Positions 7,839 to 15,489 of a stretch of DNA of 64,000 nt are shown piece after piece. The position numbers and the translations under genes are program-made. Each line of letters opens with the position of its first letter. Positions within the stretch are counted from its first letter, which is position 1. Under the pieces are notes generated by a model. That model was not told where the DNA came from. It worked only from the letters and a program-made list of their open reading frames with translations, and made no database searches. Origin of the DNA: Pseudomonas corrugata (GTDB taxonomy: Bacteria; Pseudomonadota; Gammaproteobacteria; Pseudomonadales; Pseudomonadaceae); assembly GCF_001269905.1 (NCBI RefSeq), contig NZ_LHVK01000010.1:1-64000 (forward strand), given 5' to 3'.

Positions 7839-9615
7839 CTGCGTTGATCCACTCTTTCACGACCTGGGCCACACGACCCGGGTCTTCTGCCACCAGACTC
7901 TTGATGGCGTTCAACTGAGCGTCATAGCCTTCGCTCGGGCTTGGCAGCAGAATGCTCTGCGGTCCGCCGAGGCTGACGCGATCGTTAGCCAACTCGCCAT
8001 CCAGGCCGCCCATGCCTCCCAGCTCTACATCGCCCAAGCCAGCCAACTGCTTGTTCTTGCCGCCATTGGTAATGTTGTTGAGCACCGGACGCAGCACGCC
8101 AAACACCAGTACCAGGATGAACACCACGCCCAATACCTGCTTGACCACATCCCAGAACCAGGGTTGCGAATAAAACGGAATATCGGCGATGACTTCACCG
8201 CGCTCCGAAGAGAACGGCACGTTGATCACGCTGACGCTGTCGCCACGGCTGGCGTCGAAACCGACGGCGTCCTGGACCAGGCGAGTGAAGCGCGCCAATT
8301 CGTCGGCGCTCCAGGGTGCACGGCTGGTTTCGCCATTGGCCGGGTTGACCTTGACCTGGTCGTCCACCACCACCGCAACCGACAGGCGCGTCACACGGCC
8401 CTGCTGTTGCTTGGTGTGGCTGATGGAGCGGTCGAGCTCGAAGTTCTTGGTCGATTGTTGACGCTTGTCGGCCGGGTACGGCGCCAGCATCGGTTGGCCG
8501 GTGGCCGGATCCATGATCTGCTGGCCGTTGGCGTCCACCAGCGGCTGGCCTGGTTGTATCATGCCGGCGGCGGCAGTAGCGCCCCCAGTGGTTTGCGGCG
8601 CGCTGGCCGGCGACGGCGGCTGATTGCTCAGTGCACCGGGTACACCTTGCGGGCCGTTGCTGGCGGTGCGTTGTTCGTTCACCGACTGCTCGCTGCGCAA
8701 CGCCGGTTGGTCAGGGTTGAACTGCTCGGACGTCGACTCGACCGCGCTGAAATCCACGTCTGCCGAAACTTCGGCCTTGTAGCGGTCATTACCCAGGATC
8801 GGTTGCAGGATGTTGTGCACCCGCTGGGTCAGCATGCTTTCCATCCGACGGCTGTAATCAAACTGCTTGCCGGCCATGGTCAGTTCGGAATTTTCCACCT
8901 GGTCGGACAGCAGGGTGCCCTTCTGGTCGACCACGGTGATCTGGGACTTGCTCAACTCGGGCACACTGGTCGCCACCAGATTGACGATGGCGAGGACCTG
9001 CCCTGGCTCAAGAGAGCGGCCTGGGTACAGTTCAACCAGGACCGAGGCGCTTGGCTTGCGCTCGTCGCGCACGAACACCGAGCTTTTCGGAATCGCCAGG
9101 TGCACGCGGGCGCCCTTGATATTGTTCAGGCTGGAGATCGTACGCGCCAGCTCGCCCTCCAGGCCGCGACGATAACGAGTCGCTTCCATGAACTGGCTGG
9201 TACCCAGGCCCTGGTCCTTGTCGAGGATTTCGAAACCGATGTTGCCATCGGTAGGCGTCACGCCAGCGGCAGCCAACTTCAGACGCGCACGTGCCACATC
9301 GTCGGCCTTGACCAGCAAAGCGCCGGAATTCGGCTCAACGGTATAGGGAATGTCGGCGGAAGCCAGGGTTTCCATGACTTGCTTGGCGTCCATGCCCGCC
9401 AGGCTGCCGTACAGGGGACGGTAGTCTGGCTGCTGGGACCACAGCACCACGGCGAAACCAATTGCCACACTGGCAGCCAGGCCGACCAACAGGCCTACCT
9501 GACGCAACATGGTCATCTCGGAGAGGTTTTCCAGGAAGGACAGCCCGAACAGCGGCGGTTTGCCGTCTGGTGGGGTGGCCTTGGCCGGAACGTTATCTAC
9601 GGCTGCTTCTGCCAT
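7831..9615 (-). CDS. fliF: Flagellar MS-ring protein FliF
   Basis: FliF forms the inner-membrane MS ring on which the basal body is built. The 594-residue product has a cytoplasmic N-terminus, a first membrane span at about 35-58 (VGLLVGLAASVAIGFAVVLW), the YscJ/FliF ring-building domain (about 60-230), and a Pro/Ala/Gln-rich periplasmic linker (about 310-370). A second membrane span lies at about 485-505 (LGVVFILVLVFGVL). The cytoplasmic C-terminal tail (AEDPGRVAQVVKEWINADE) binds FliG. The gene follows fliE by 15 bases. Confidence 0.96.
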   Translation of the reverse strand: MAEAAVDNVPAKATPPDGKPPLFGLSFLENLSEMTMLRQVGLLVGLAASVAIGFAVVLWSQQPDYRPLYGSLAGMDAKQVMETLASADIPYTVEPNSGALLVKADDVARARLKLAAAGVTPTDGNIGFEILDKDQGLGTSQFMEATRYRRGLEGELARTISSLNNIKGARVHLAIPKSSVFVRDERKPSASVLVELYPGRSLEPGQVLAIVNLVATSVPELSKSQITVVDQKGTLLSDQVENSELTMAGKQFDYSRRMESMLTQRVHNILQPILGNDRYKAEVSADVDFSAVESTSEQFNPDQPALRSEQSVNEQRTASNGPQGVPGALSNQPPSPASAPQTTGGATAAAGMIQPGQPLVDANGQQIMDPATGQPMLAPYPADKRQQSTKNFELDRSISHTKQQQGRVTRLSVAVVVDDQVKVNPANGETSRAPWSADELARFTRLVQDAVGFDASRGDSVSVINVPFSSERGEVIADIPFYSQPWFWDVVKQVLGVVFILVLVFGVLRPVLNNITNGGKNKQLAGLGDVELGGMGGLDGELANDRVSLGGPQSILLPSPSEGYDAQLNAIKSLVAEDPGRVAQVVKEWINADE

Positions 9616-9630
9616 GACTCAATAGTTTCC

Positions 9631-9957
9631 TTAGACCGGCATCTGCATGATGTCTTGGTAGGCCTGGACCAGTTTGTTGCGAACCTGGGTCAGCGCCTGG
9701 AACGAGACAGTGGCTTTCTGCGAAGAGATCATCACGTCGGTCAGGTCAACGCCACTTTTGCCAATTTCAAAAGCACTGGCTAATTGGTTCGACGCTTGCT
9801 GGGTATCGTTCACTTTATTGACGGCCTGACCAAGCATGTCGGAAAAACTGCTGCCGCCCACCTGGGGGGCCGCGACCGATTTGGGCTGCGACATCGCGTC
9901 CATCTGCATGGCCCGCATGTCCAGCATCAACCGATTAAATTCAATACCTTGGCTCAT
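9631..9957 (-). CDS. fliE: Flagellar MS-ring/rod junction protein FliE
   Basis: FliE is a small exported protein that joins the MS ring to the proximal rod. At 108 residues it has the conserved C-terminal half, with the DLTDVMISSQKATVSFQALT segment followed by VRNKLVQAYQDIMQMPV. It is the first gene of fliEFGHIJ. A near-perfect sigma-54 promoter element lies about 60 bases upstream at 10019-10034. Confidence 0.94.
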   Translation of the reverse strand: MSQGIEFNRLMLDMRAMQMDAMSQPKSVAAPQVGGSSFSDMLGQAVNKVNDTQQASNQLASAFEIGKSGVDLTDVMISSQKATVSFQALTQVRNKLVQAYQDIMQMPV

Positions 9958-10018
9958 GGTCTACTCTCTCTGGCGGCCCGCGTTTTTTTGACGCTTACTC
10001 AATGGGTACACAGGTGTT

Positions 10019-10034
10019 AGCAACAAGGGTGCCA
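10019..10034 (-). promoter_or_regulatory. Sigma-54 promoter element for fliEFGHIJ
   Basis: On the minus strand it reads TGGCACCCTTGTTGCT, which fits TGGCAC-N5-TTGCW, with GG and GC separated by exactly 10 bases. It lies about 60 bases before the fliE ATG. Sigma-54/FleR control of this operon is known in P. aeruginosa; here it is inferred from the motif. Confidence 0.85.
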
Positions 10035-10074
10035 GCTCCACGGCGACATGAAACAAATGCTCACACAGATCTGC

Positions 10075-10162
10075 GTGGGAGCGAGCTTGCTCGCGAAAGC
10101 GGCCTGTCAGTCGAAACATGCATCGACTGAGCCACGTCTTCGCGAGCAAGCCCGCTCCCACA
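10075..10162. repeat. REPIN between fleR and fliE
   Basis: Two REP units face each other: GTGGGAGCGAGCTTGCTCGCGAA on the left and TTCGCGAGCAAGCCCGCTCCCAC (given here from its start) on the right, with about 40 bases between. It belongs to the same family as those at 1, 53222 and 54602. It lies downstream of fleR and upstream of the fliE promoter, so a hairpin here could separate the two operons. Confidence 0.85.
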
Positions 10163-10185
10163 AGGAATTTGCTGGTTTACACAAT

Positions 10186-11565
10186 TCAACTGGCGAACAG
10201 ATACGCCTCGACATCCATCCCTGCGTCACGCATTTGCGCCAGCTTGTAGCGCAGGGTGCGTGGGCTGATACCCAGGCGTTCGGCCGCTTCTTTGCGACGA
10301 CCGCGTTCGGCCCGCAGGGTATCGATGATCATCTGGAATTCGCGTCGACGCAGGTCGTCTTCCAACGCGCCGGCCGACTCGCTCTCCACTTCCAACCTCG
10401 GTGGGACTGGTACCGGCGCCGGCAACGGCGCGCACGCCACAGGACCTGCCAGACAGAAATCCTCCGGCTGGATCAGACCACCCTGCTGAAGGATCAGCGC
10501 ACGCTGAATGGCGTTATCCAGTTCCCGCACGTTTCCAGGCCAGGGATAAGCAATCAGACAGGCCTGCGCCTCGGGCGAAAGCCTGGCCGCCGCATGCTTC
10601 ATTTTATTGACGTGCCGGGCCAGCAGACGCTCGGCCAGTGGCAGAATATCGGCAGTACGCTCGCGCAATGGACGCCAGGCAAGAGGGAATACCGACAGGC
10701 GGTAATAAAGGTCCTCCCGAAAACGTCCTGCCGCCACCTCACCGGCCAGATCCCGGTTGGTGGTCGCCACCACACGGATGTCCAGACTGATGGGCTTGCG
10801 TCCCCCTACCCGCTCAACTTCCCGCTCCTGCAACACCCTCAATAGTTTGGCTTGAAGGCCCAAGGGCATTTCTGAAATCTCATCGAGCAGAATCGTGCCA
10901 CCATCGGCCTGCTCGAACTTGCCGGCCTGGGCCGCAATGGCACCGGTAAACGAACCCTTCTCGTGACCAAACAGCGTCGCCTCAAGCATGTTATCGGGAA
11001 TCGCCGCGCAGTTGATGGCAATGAACGGTTCGTTGGCGCGCCGGGATTGCTCGTGAATGTAGCGCGCCAGCACTTCCTTGCCGGTACCCGACTCACCGGA
11101 AATCAACACAGTGGAATCGCTGCGCGCCACCCGTGCGGCCAATTCGAGCAATTGGGCACTGGCCGGCTCGAGCGCCACCGGCCCCTCTCCCTCGACCACA
11201 GGAACGCCGAACGCATGACGAGCCACCAGATCGAGCAGCGCCTTGGGCTCGAATGGCTTGACCAGATAATCCGCAGCTCCCTGGCGCATGGCGTCCACCG
11301 CTCGCTCGACCGCCCCGTGGGCCGTCATCAGCAAGACCGGCAACTGAGGTTGGCGAGCACGCAACAGTCCCAGCAATTGATGGCCGTCCATGCCCGGCAT
11401 GTTCACATCGCTGACCACCAGGCTGAAGGTGTCCCGACCCACGGCCAGCAACGCATCCTCTGCCGAACCGACCGCAACGTAGTCGTGCCCGGCCAGCACC
11501 AGCGTGTCGGCCAATGCTTCACGCAAGGCCCGGTCATCCTCAACCAGCAACACCTTGATCACCAT
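10186..11565 (-). CDS. fleR: Sigma-54 response regulator FleR
   Basis: FleR is the response regulator of the FleS/FleR pair that activates class III flagellar genes (basal body, hook) with RpoN. It has a receiver domain (1-115) with Asp53 in VVSDVNMPGMDG, an AAA+ domain (about 140-375) with Walker A GESGTGKE and Walker B GGTILLDEISEM, and a C-terminal Fis-type helix-turn-helix (RRKEAAERLGISPRTLRYKL). The sigma-54 contact loop reads GSFTGA rather than GAFTGA. I choose the ATG at 11565, which has GGAG 8 bases upstream; a GTG at 11574 overlapping the fleS stop is an alternative. Confidence 0.93.
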   Translation of the reverse strand: MVIKVLLVEDDRALREALADTLVLAGHDYVAVGSAEDALLAVGRDTFSLVVSDVNMPGMDGHQLLGLLRARQPQLPVLLMTAHGAVERAVDAMRQGAADYLVKPFEPKALLDLVARHAFGVPVVEGEGPVALEPASAQLLELAARVARSDSTVLISGESGTGKEVLARYIHEQSRRANEPFIAINCAAIPDNMLEATLFGHEKGSFTGAIAAQAGKFEQADGGTILLDEISEMPLGLQAKLLRVLQEREVERVGGRKPISLDIRVVATTNRDLAGEVAAGRFREDLYYRLSVFPLAWRPLRERTADILPLAERLLARHVNKMKHAAARLSPEAQACLIAYPWPGNVRELDNAIQRALILQQGGLIQPEDFCLAGPVACAPLPAPVPVPPRLEVESESAGALEDDLRRREFQMIIDTLRAERGRRKEAAERLGISPRTLRYKLAQMRDAGMDVEAYLFAS

Positions 11566-11570
11566 CGACT

Positions 11571-12785
11571 TCACTCCACCTCCGACGCGCCGGAAAACAG
11601 CGGCAGGAGCACCAGCGCGCAGGTACCACGCCCCAGTCGCGAACGTAGTTGCAATTCTCCCTGATGCGCACGAGCCACAGCCTTGACCACAGTCAGGCCG
11701 AGGCCGGTCCCGGTGGTCTTGGTCGTGAAGAACGGCTCGCCGAGACGTGCCAGCACCGCCGGCTCGATACCGCCGCCATTGTCACTGACACACAGGTGCA
11801 AGGTACTGTCACGGCTGTACAGATGAACCTTCAGTCGTACGTCCTCGCCACCGGCCTGAATGGCATTCTCGATGAGATTCAAGACCGCACCCACCAAGGT
11901 GTCGCGGTTGCAGAGAATTTCCCCGGCATGGCTGTCGCACTGCCAGCGGATCGGCAGATCCCGCACATGGGTCAATGCTGCGGCCTGCAGGGATTGCAGG
12001 AGAGTTTTCGGGGTTACCCGGTCGGTCAATGGCAACTCACCGCGAGCAAACACCAGCATGTCCCGCACTTGATGTTCGAGCTCATGCAGGCGCTCTTTCA
12101 GACGTCCGGCGAAGCGCTGCTGGGTTTCCATCGGTAGCTGCTGTTCGGTCAAATGACTGGCGTACAGCAACGCAGCGGACAGCGGCGTGCGAATCTGGTG
12201 AGCCAGGGATGCCACCATGCGCCCCAGGGACGACAGGCGCTCGTGACGAGCTAACTGGTCCTGCAGGTGACGGGTTTCAGTCAAGTCGTTGAGCAGCACC
12301 AACTGGCCGGGTTCGGCGTCCAGCGAGCGCGTCGAAATAGACAAGCGCCTGCCGTCCTTGAGGGACACTTCATGACCATCGTCCTCGCGAGGAGCAAAGC
12401 AACGCGCAATGACGTGTCGCCACAGCTCACCTTCAAGCGGCAACCCGAGCAGCTCACAGGCCGCCGGATTGGCCTCGCGAACGAAACCATGGGCATCGAT
12501 GACGATGACGCCGCCAGGCAACAGGTCGAGCAGGTTCTGCAGCCGGTTGGCCAGACGCTCTTTTTCCGCCAACTCCTGCATGCGCTGGGCGCTGACCACC
12601 GCCAGCTCGCCCTTGAGCTCAGTGACCCGGGCCTCGAGCAGACTGTAGGAATCGGTCAACTGGCTGGACATCTGATTGAACAGCGAAAACGCCTGCTCGA
12701 GCCCAGCGCGGCTTGCCTGCTCGGCGGACGGCATGAGCCCCGACTCAGGGACAGGAGACATCTGGACGTGGGCGGCTTGGTTCAT
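11571..12785 (-). CDS. fleS: Flagellar sensor histidine kinase FleS
   Basis: FleS is the soluble sensor kinase partner of FleR. The 404 residues contain a coiled-coil N-terminal part (about 35-85), a PAS domain (about 85-175, GGVIVIDAHGFVREANPAA), a HisKA dimerisation domain with His196 in VASLAHQIRTPLSA, and a HATPase_c domain (about 290-400) with N box LNLIENAIQAG and G boxes DNGGGI and GTGLGL. No transmembrane segment is seen, so it senses a cytoplasmic cue. A sigma-54 element lies at 12839-12854. Confidence 0.94.
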   Translation of the reverse strand: MNQAAHVQMSPVPESGLMPSAEQASRAGLEQAFSLFNQMSSQLTDSYSLLEARVTELKGELAVVSAQRMQELAEKERLANRLQNLLDLLPGGVIVIDAHGFVREANPAACELLGLPLEGELWRHVIARCFAPREDDGHEVSLKDGRRLSISTRSLDAEPGQLVLLNDLTETRHLQDQLARHERLSSLGRMVASLAHQIRTPLSAALLYASHLTEQQLPMETQQRFAGRLKERLHELEHQVRDMLVFARGELPLTDRVTPKTLLQSLQAAALTHVRDLPIRWQCDSHAGEILCNRDTLVGAVLNLIENAIQAGGEDVRLKVHLYSRDSTLHLCVSDNGGGIEPAVLARLGEPFFTTKTTGTGLGLTVVKAVARAHQGELQLRSRLGRGTCALVLLPLFSGASEVE

Positions 12786-12838
12786 CGAACTCTCTCGCTT
12801 GGCTGACCGTCAGTTAAACGGACTGTTGAGAGAGCTTT

Positions 12839-12854
12839 AGCAATACCCGTGCCG
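12839..12854 (-). promoter_or_regulatory. Sigma-54 promoter element for fleSR
   Basis: The minus strand reads CGGCACGGGTATTGCT, differing from TGGCACG-N4-TTGCW only at the first base, with the exact GG-N10-GC spacing. It lies about 54 bases upstream of fleS. In P. aeruginosa fleSR is a FleQ/RpoN target. Confidence 0.82.
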
Positions 12855-12892
12855 GAAGGTGGTAAACATGAACCGAGCTGTAGCTGGAACTC

Positions 12893-12978
12893 CGTGGCGA
12901 GGGGATTTATCCCCGCTGGGGCGCGAAGCGGCCCAGTTTTTGGGGCCGCGACGCACCTCAGCGGGGATAAATTCCCTC
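12893..12978. repeat. REPIN between fleQ and fleS
   Basis: A TGGCGAGGGGATTTATCCCC unit on the left faces a diverged inverted copy on the right (GCGGGGATAAATTCCCTC). The middle carries the GCGAAGCGGCC and GGCCGCGACGC stretches. It belongs to the family also found at 47549, 59710 and, in a shortened form, at 43176. It separates the 3' end of fleQ from the fleSR promoter. Confidence 0.8.
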
Positions 12979-13010
12979 ATCATAAAAAATCAGGCGGTCA
13001 TGAACAGGCG

Positions 13011-14486
13011 TCAATCATCCGCCTGCTCATCTCCTTCGCGACGGCTCATGCCGTACTTGCGCATCTTCTCCACCAGGGTGGTGCGACGGATACGCAAGCG
13101 TTCCGCTGCACGGGCGACAATACCGTTGGCGTCATCCAGGGCCTGCTGGATAAGCCCTTGTTCCAGGCCACCCAGGTAATCCTTGAGATCGAGGCCTTCC
13201 GGGGGCAGCAAGGCACCGCTGGTGAAATCCGGTGTATGGCCGTTGATCGCCACGCGCTCTTCCAGGTCGCTACGCAGGGTATCGACCATTTGTTCGTCTT
13301 CGTCGTCGACGTAGCGGAATTTCTTCGGCAGCTCAGCCACACCGATCACACCATAGGGATGCATGATCGCCATGCGCTCCACCAGGTTGGCCAATTCGCG
13401 AACGTTGCCCGGCCAGCCATGACGGCACAGGGACATGATCGCCGCCGAATTGAAGCGGATTGAACCGCGCTTTTCGTGCTCCATGCGCGAAATCAGCTCG
13501 TTCATCAGCAGCGGAATATCCTCGACGCGCTCACGCAGCGGGGCCATTTCGATCGGGAATACATTGAGGCGGTAGTAGAGGTCTTCGCGAAAACTGCCGA
13601 CCTCGATCATGCTTTCGAGGTTCTTGTGGGTCGCAGCGATGATCCGCACGTCGACACTCTGGGTCTTGTTGCTGCCCACGCGCTCGAAGGTGCGCTCCTG
13701 CAGGACCCGCAGCAGCTTGACCTGCATTGGCAACGGCATGTCGCCGATCTCGTCGAGAAACAGCGTGCCGCCGTTGGCCAGTTCGAAACGCCCGGCCCGG
13801 CTGGTGATCGCGCCAGTGAAGGCACCCTTCTCGTGCCCGAACAGCTCGCTTTCCAGCAACTCGGCCGGAATTGCTCCGCAGTTCACCGGCACGAACGGCG
13901 CTTCGCGACGCTTGGAGTGGTAATGCAGATTGCGCGCAACCACTTCCTTGCCGGTGCCCGATTCGCCCAGGATCAGCACGCTGGCGTCCGTATCGGCGAC
14001 CTGCTGCATCATCTGGCGCACGTGCTGGATCGCCCGGCTGGTGCCGACGAGACTGCGGAAAAGGTTGGGTTCGCGATGCCTGCCGCGCTCACGGGCCTGA
14101 TCGTACATCTCGCGGTAAACCTGGGCGCGATGCAGCGAATCGAGCAATTTGCTGTAGCTGGGCGGCATCTCGAGCGTGGAAAGCACTCGACGACGCTGGT
14201 CTTCTGGCAAGTCAAGGGAAGAATTTTCGCCCATTAACAAAACCGGAAGGAACTCATCCCAGGTTGAGAGTGTCTTTAGCAAGCCCAATAGAGTTGCGGG
14301 GGCATTTACGGTCCCGATGAGGACGCAAATGACTTCACGACTGGACGCCAGCGAGCCGACGGCCTGCTGCCAGTCATGGCTTCCGCAAGGTAAATTTTCT
14401 TCGCCAAGAAAATTTAAAATCACCGCCAGGTCACGGCGGCGGACGCTGTCGTCATCGATCAGGAGAATTTTGGTTTCACGCCACAT
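13011..14486 (-). CDS. fleQ: Master flagellar transcription activator FleQ
   Basis: FleQ is the top-level sigma-54 activator of flagellar genes and a c-di-GMP-responsive regulator of biofilm genes. The 491 residues comprise an atypical receiver-like FleQ domain (1-120) and an AAA+ domain (about 145-375) with Walker A GESGTGKE at about 174-181, a full GAFTGA loop at about 221-226 and Walker B GGTLFLDEIGDM. A C-terminal Fis-like helix-turn-helix (about 440-480) follows. The first domain keeps an acidic cluster (LIDDDS) but lacks a usual phospho-Asp site. It is transcribed alone, as in other pseudomonads. Confidence 0.96.
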   Translation of the reverse strand: MWRETKILLIDDDSVRRRDLAVILNFLGEENLPCGSHDWQQAVGSLASSREVICVLIGTVNAPATLLGLLKTLSTWDEFLPVLLMGENSSLDLPEDQRRRVLSTLEMPPSYSKLLDSLHRAQVYREMYDQARERGRHREPNLFRSLVGTSRAIQHVRQMMQQVADTDASVLILGESGTGKEVVARNLHYHSKRREAPFVPVNCGAIPAELLESELFGHEKGAFTGAITSRAGRFELANGGTLFLDEIGDMPLPMQVKLLRVLQERTFERVGSNKTQSVDVRIIAATHKNLESMIEVGSFREDLYYRLNVFPIEMAPLRERVEDIPLLMNELISRMEHEKRGSIRFNSAAIMSLCRHGWPGNVRELANLVERMAIMHPYGVIGVAELPKKFRYVDDEDEQMVDTLRSDLEERVAINGHTPDFTSGALLPPEGLDLKDYLGGLEQGLIQQALDDANGIVARAAERLRIRRTTLVEKMRKYGMSRREGDEQADD

Positions 14487-14656
14487 GCAATAGCAACTTC
14501 CCTAGTCAACTCAGTGCCCGAAATTTAGGGGGCAAGCTAGACGCTTGCAGACTTGTCATGCCTGTAGACGCCTGAAATCTGTAAACAGCTACTAGTTAAG
14601 TCAAAAAACGGTGCACAGTCAAATTTATGGCGCACTTTGTTCGGATTAACTAAGCA

Positions 14657-14953
14657 TTAACCGAACAGATGGTAAACCTTTGCAGCGTTTTGTGCTTGAT
14701 GGACTTGCGACATCTCGTCGACTATCGCCTGACGCTCCCCAGTCGCCGCCTCGAGCAGTTGCTTGTAGACCCCCAGCAACTCCTCAAGATTATTGCGCAA
14801 CGCCGCCTCGTCCAGCCCAGACTCGCTCATGACGTCTTCCATGCAGGTACGGCATGCCAGGTCCAATTGACCAATGGCTTCCCAGTTACGCTCGGCCAGG
14901 GCATCAACCAGGGCGTCGCGGGTTTGTTCTATTCGCTGCAGGACAAGACTCAT
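14657..14953 (-). CDS. fliT: FliT-like flagellar chaperone
   Basis: This 98-residue, largely helical protein follows fliS by 11 bases. Position after fliS, size and helical character fit FliT, the chaperone of the filament cap protein FliD. In P. aeruginosa the equivalent locus is sometimes called fleP or fliS'. It has two Cys residues close together (CRTC, about residues 34-37). The function call rests mainly on context, since FliT sequences are poorly conserved. About 170 bases of AT-richer, gene-free DNA separate it from fleQ, including the region where the fleQ promoter must lie. Confidence 0.75.
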   Translation of the reverse strand: MSLVLQRIEQTRDALVDALAERNWEAIGQLDLACRTCMEDVMSESGLDEAALRNNLEELLGVYKQLLEAATGERQAIVDEMSQVHQAQNAAKVYHLFG

Positions 14954-14964
14954 GGGAGCACTCC

Positions 14965-15360
14965 TTAGAATTGCGGACCAGGCGCGGCGATGGCATCCCA
15001 GCCATCTTTGACCGTGCGCAGCAGACCGGCGACTTCGTCGAGGATCTTCGGGTCGGTCTTGGCGTTGGCTTCGGCCAAGCGCTTCATCATATAGGTATAG
15101 AGGGCGTCCAGCTCAGCCACCGCTTCGGCCTGGTTTTCCAGGTCCAGGCCCTCACGCAAGCCGCCAACGATGCCAATCGCCTTGCCGATCAGAACACCTT
15201 TATTGGCGATATCCTTACGCTCCATCGCCCCCTTGGCCTGGGCGATACGATCCAACCCGCCCTCCATGAGCATCTGTACAAGACGATGGGGGCTTGCTTC
15301 GGAGGTTTGCGCCTGAGCGCCAATCTTCTGGTATTGGCGAAGGGCTAACATTGGATTCAT
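14965..15360 (-). CDS. fliS: Flagellin export chaperone FliS
   Basis: FliS binds the C-terminal region of flagellin in the cytosol and prevents premature polymerisation. The 131-residue protein has the family features: an N-terminal LRQYQKIGAQAQTSEASPHRLV stretch (quoted only in part as SPHRLVQMLMEGGLDRIAQA) and a four-helix bundle. A FliA-type promoter lies at 15399-15425, and a terminator after fliD lies just upstream, so fliS-fliT look like a separate unit from fliD. Confidence 0.93.
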   Translation of the reverse strand: MNPMLALRQYQKIGAQAQTSEASPHRLVQMLMEGGLDRIAQAKGAMERKDIANKGVLIGKAIGIVGGLREGLDLENQAEAVAELDALYTYMMKRLAEANAKTDPKILDEVAGLLRTVKDGWDAIAAPGPQF

Positions 15361-15398
15361 GTTCTACCTCATCAAAATCTGCGGTTCGTATAAACACC

Positions 15399-15425
15399 AT
15401 ATCGACGCCGCGTCAAAAAACTTTA
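15399..15425 (-). promoter_or_regulatory. FliA (sigma-28) promoter for fliS-fliT
   Basis: The minus strand has TAAAGTTT, 11 bases, then GTCGATAT. This compares with the sigma-28 consensus TAAAGTTT-N11-GCCGATAA: the -35 is perfect, the -10 matches 6 of 8, and the spacing is exact. It starts about 65 bases upstream of fliS, immediately after the fliD terminator. Confidence 0.75.
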
Positions 15426-15430
15426 GATCG

Positions 15431-15476
15431 AAAAAGCCAAAAGCCCGGAGCACTCAAGAACGCTACCGGGCTTTTT
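15431..15476 (-). terminator. Rho-independent terminator after fliD
   Basis: Ten-base arms AAAAGCCCGG and CCGGGCTTTT flank a 17-base loop. T-runs follow the stem on both strands, so it could work in both directions. On the minus strand it begins 14 bases after the fliD stop codon. Confidence 0.82.
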
Positions 15477-15489
15477 GCATCAATCAAAC

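Noticed and set aside
7633..9783. Open frame of 716 codons on the plus strand opposite fliF
   Set aside because: It is the antisense shadow of a high-GC gene: no family motif, no ribosome site, and fully explained by fliF and fliE on the other strand.
14487..14656. Possible fleQ promoter (TTGACT followed 17 bases later by TTAACT on the minus strand)
   Set aside because: The -10 match is poor and there are overlapping alternatives, so no single site can be supported.
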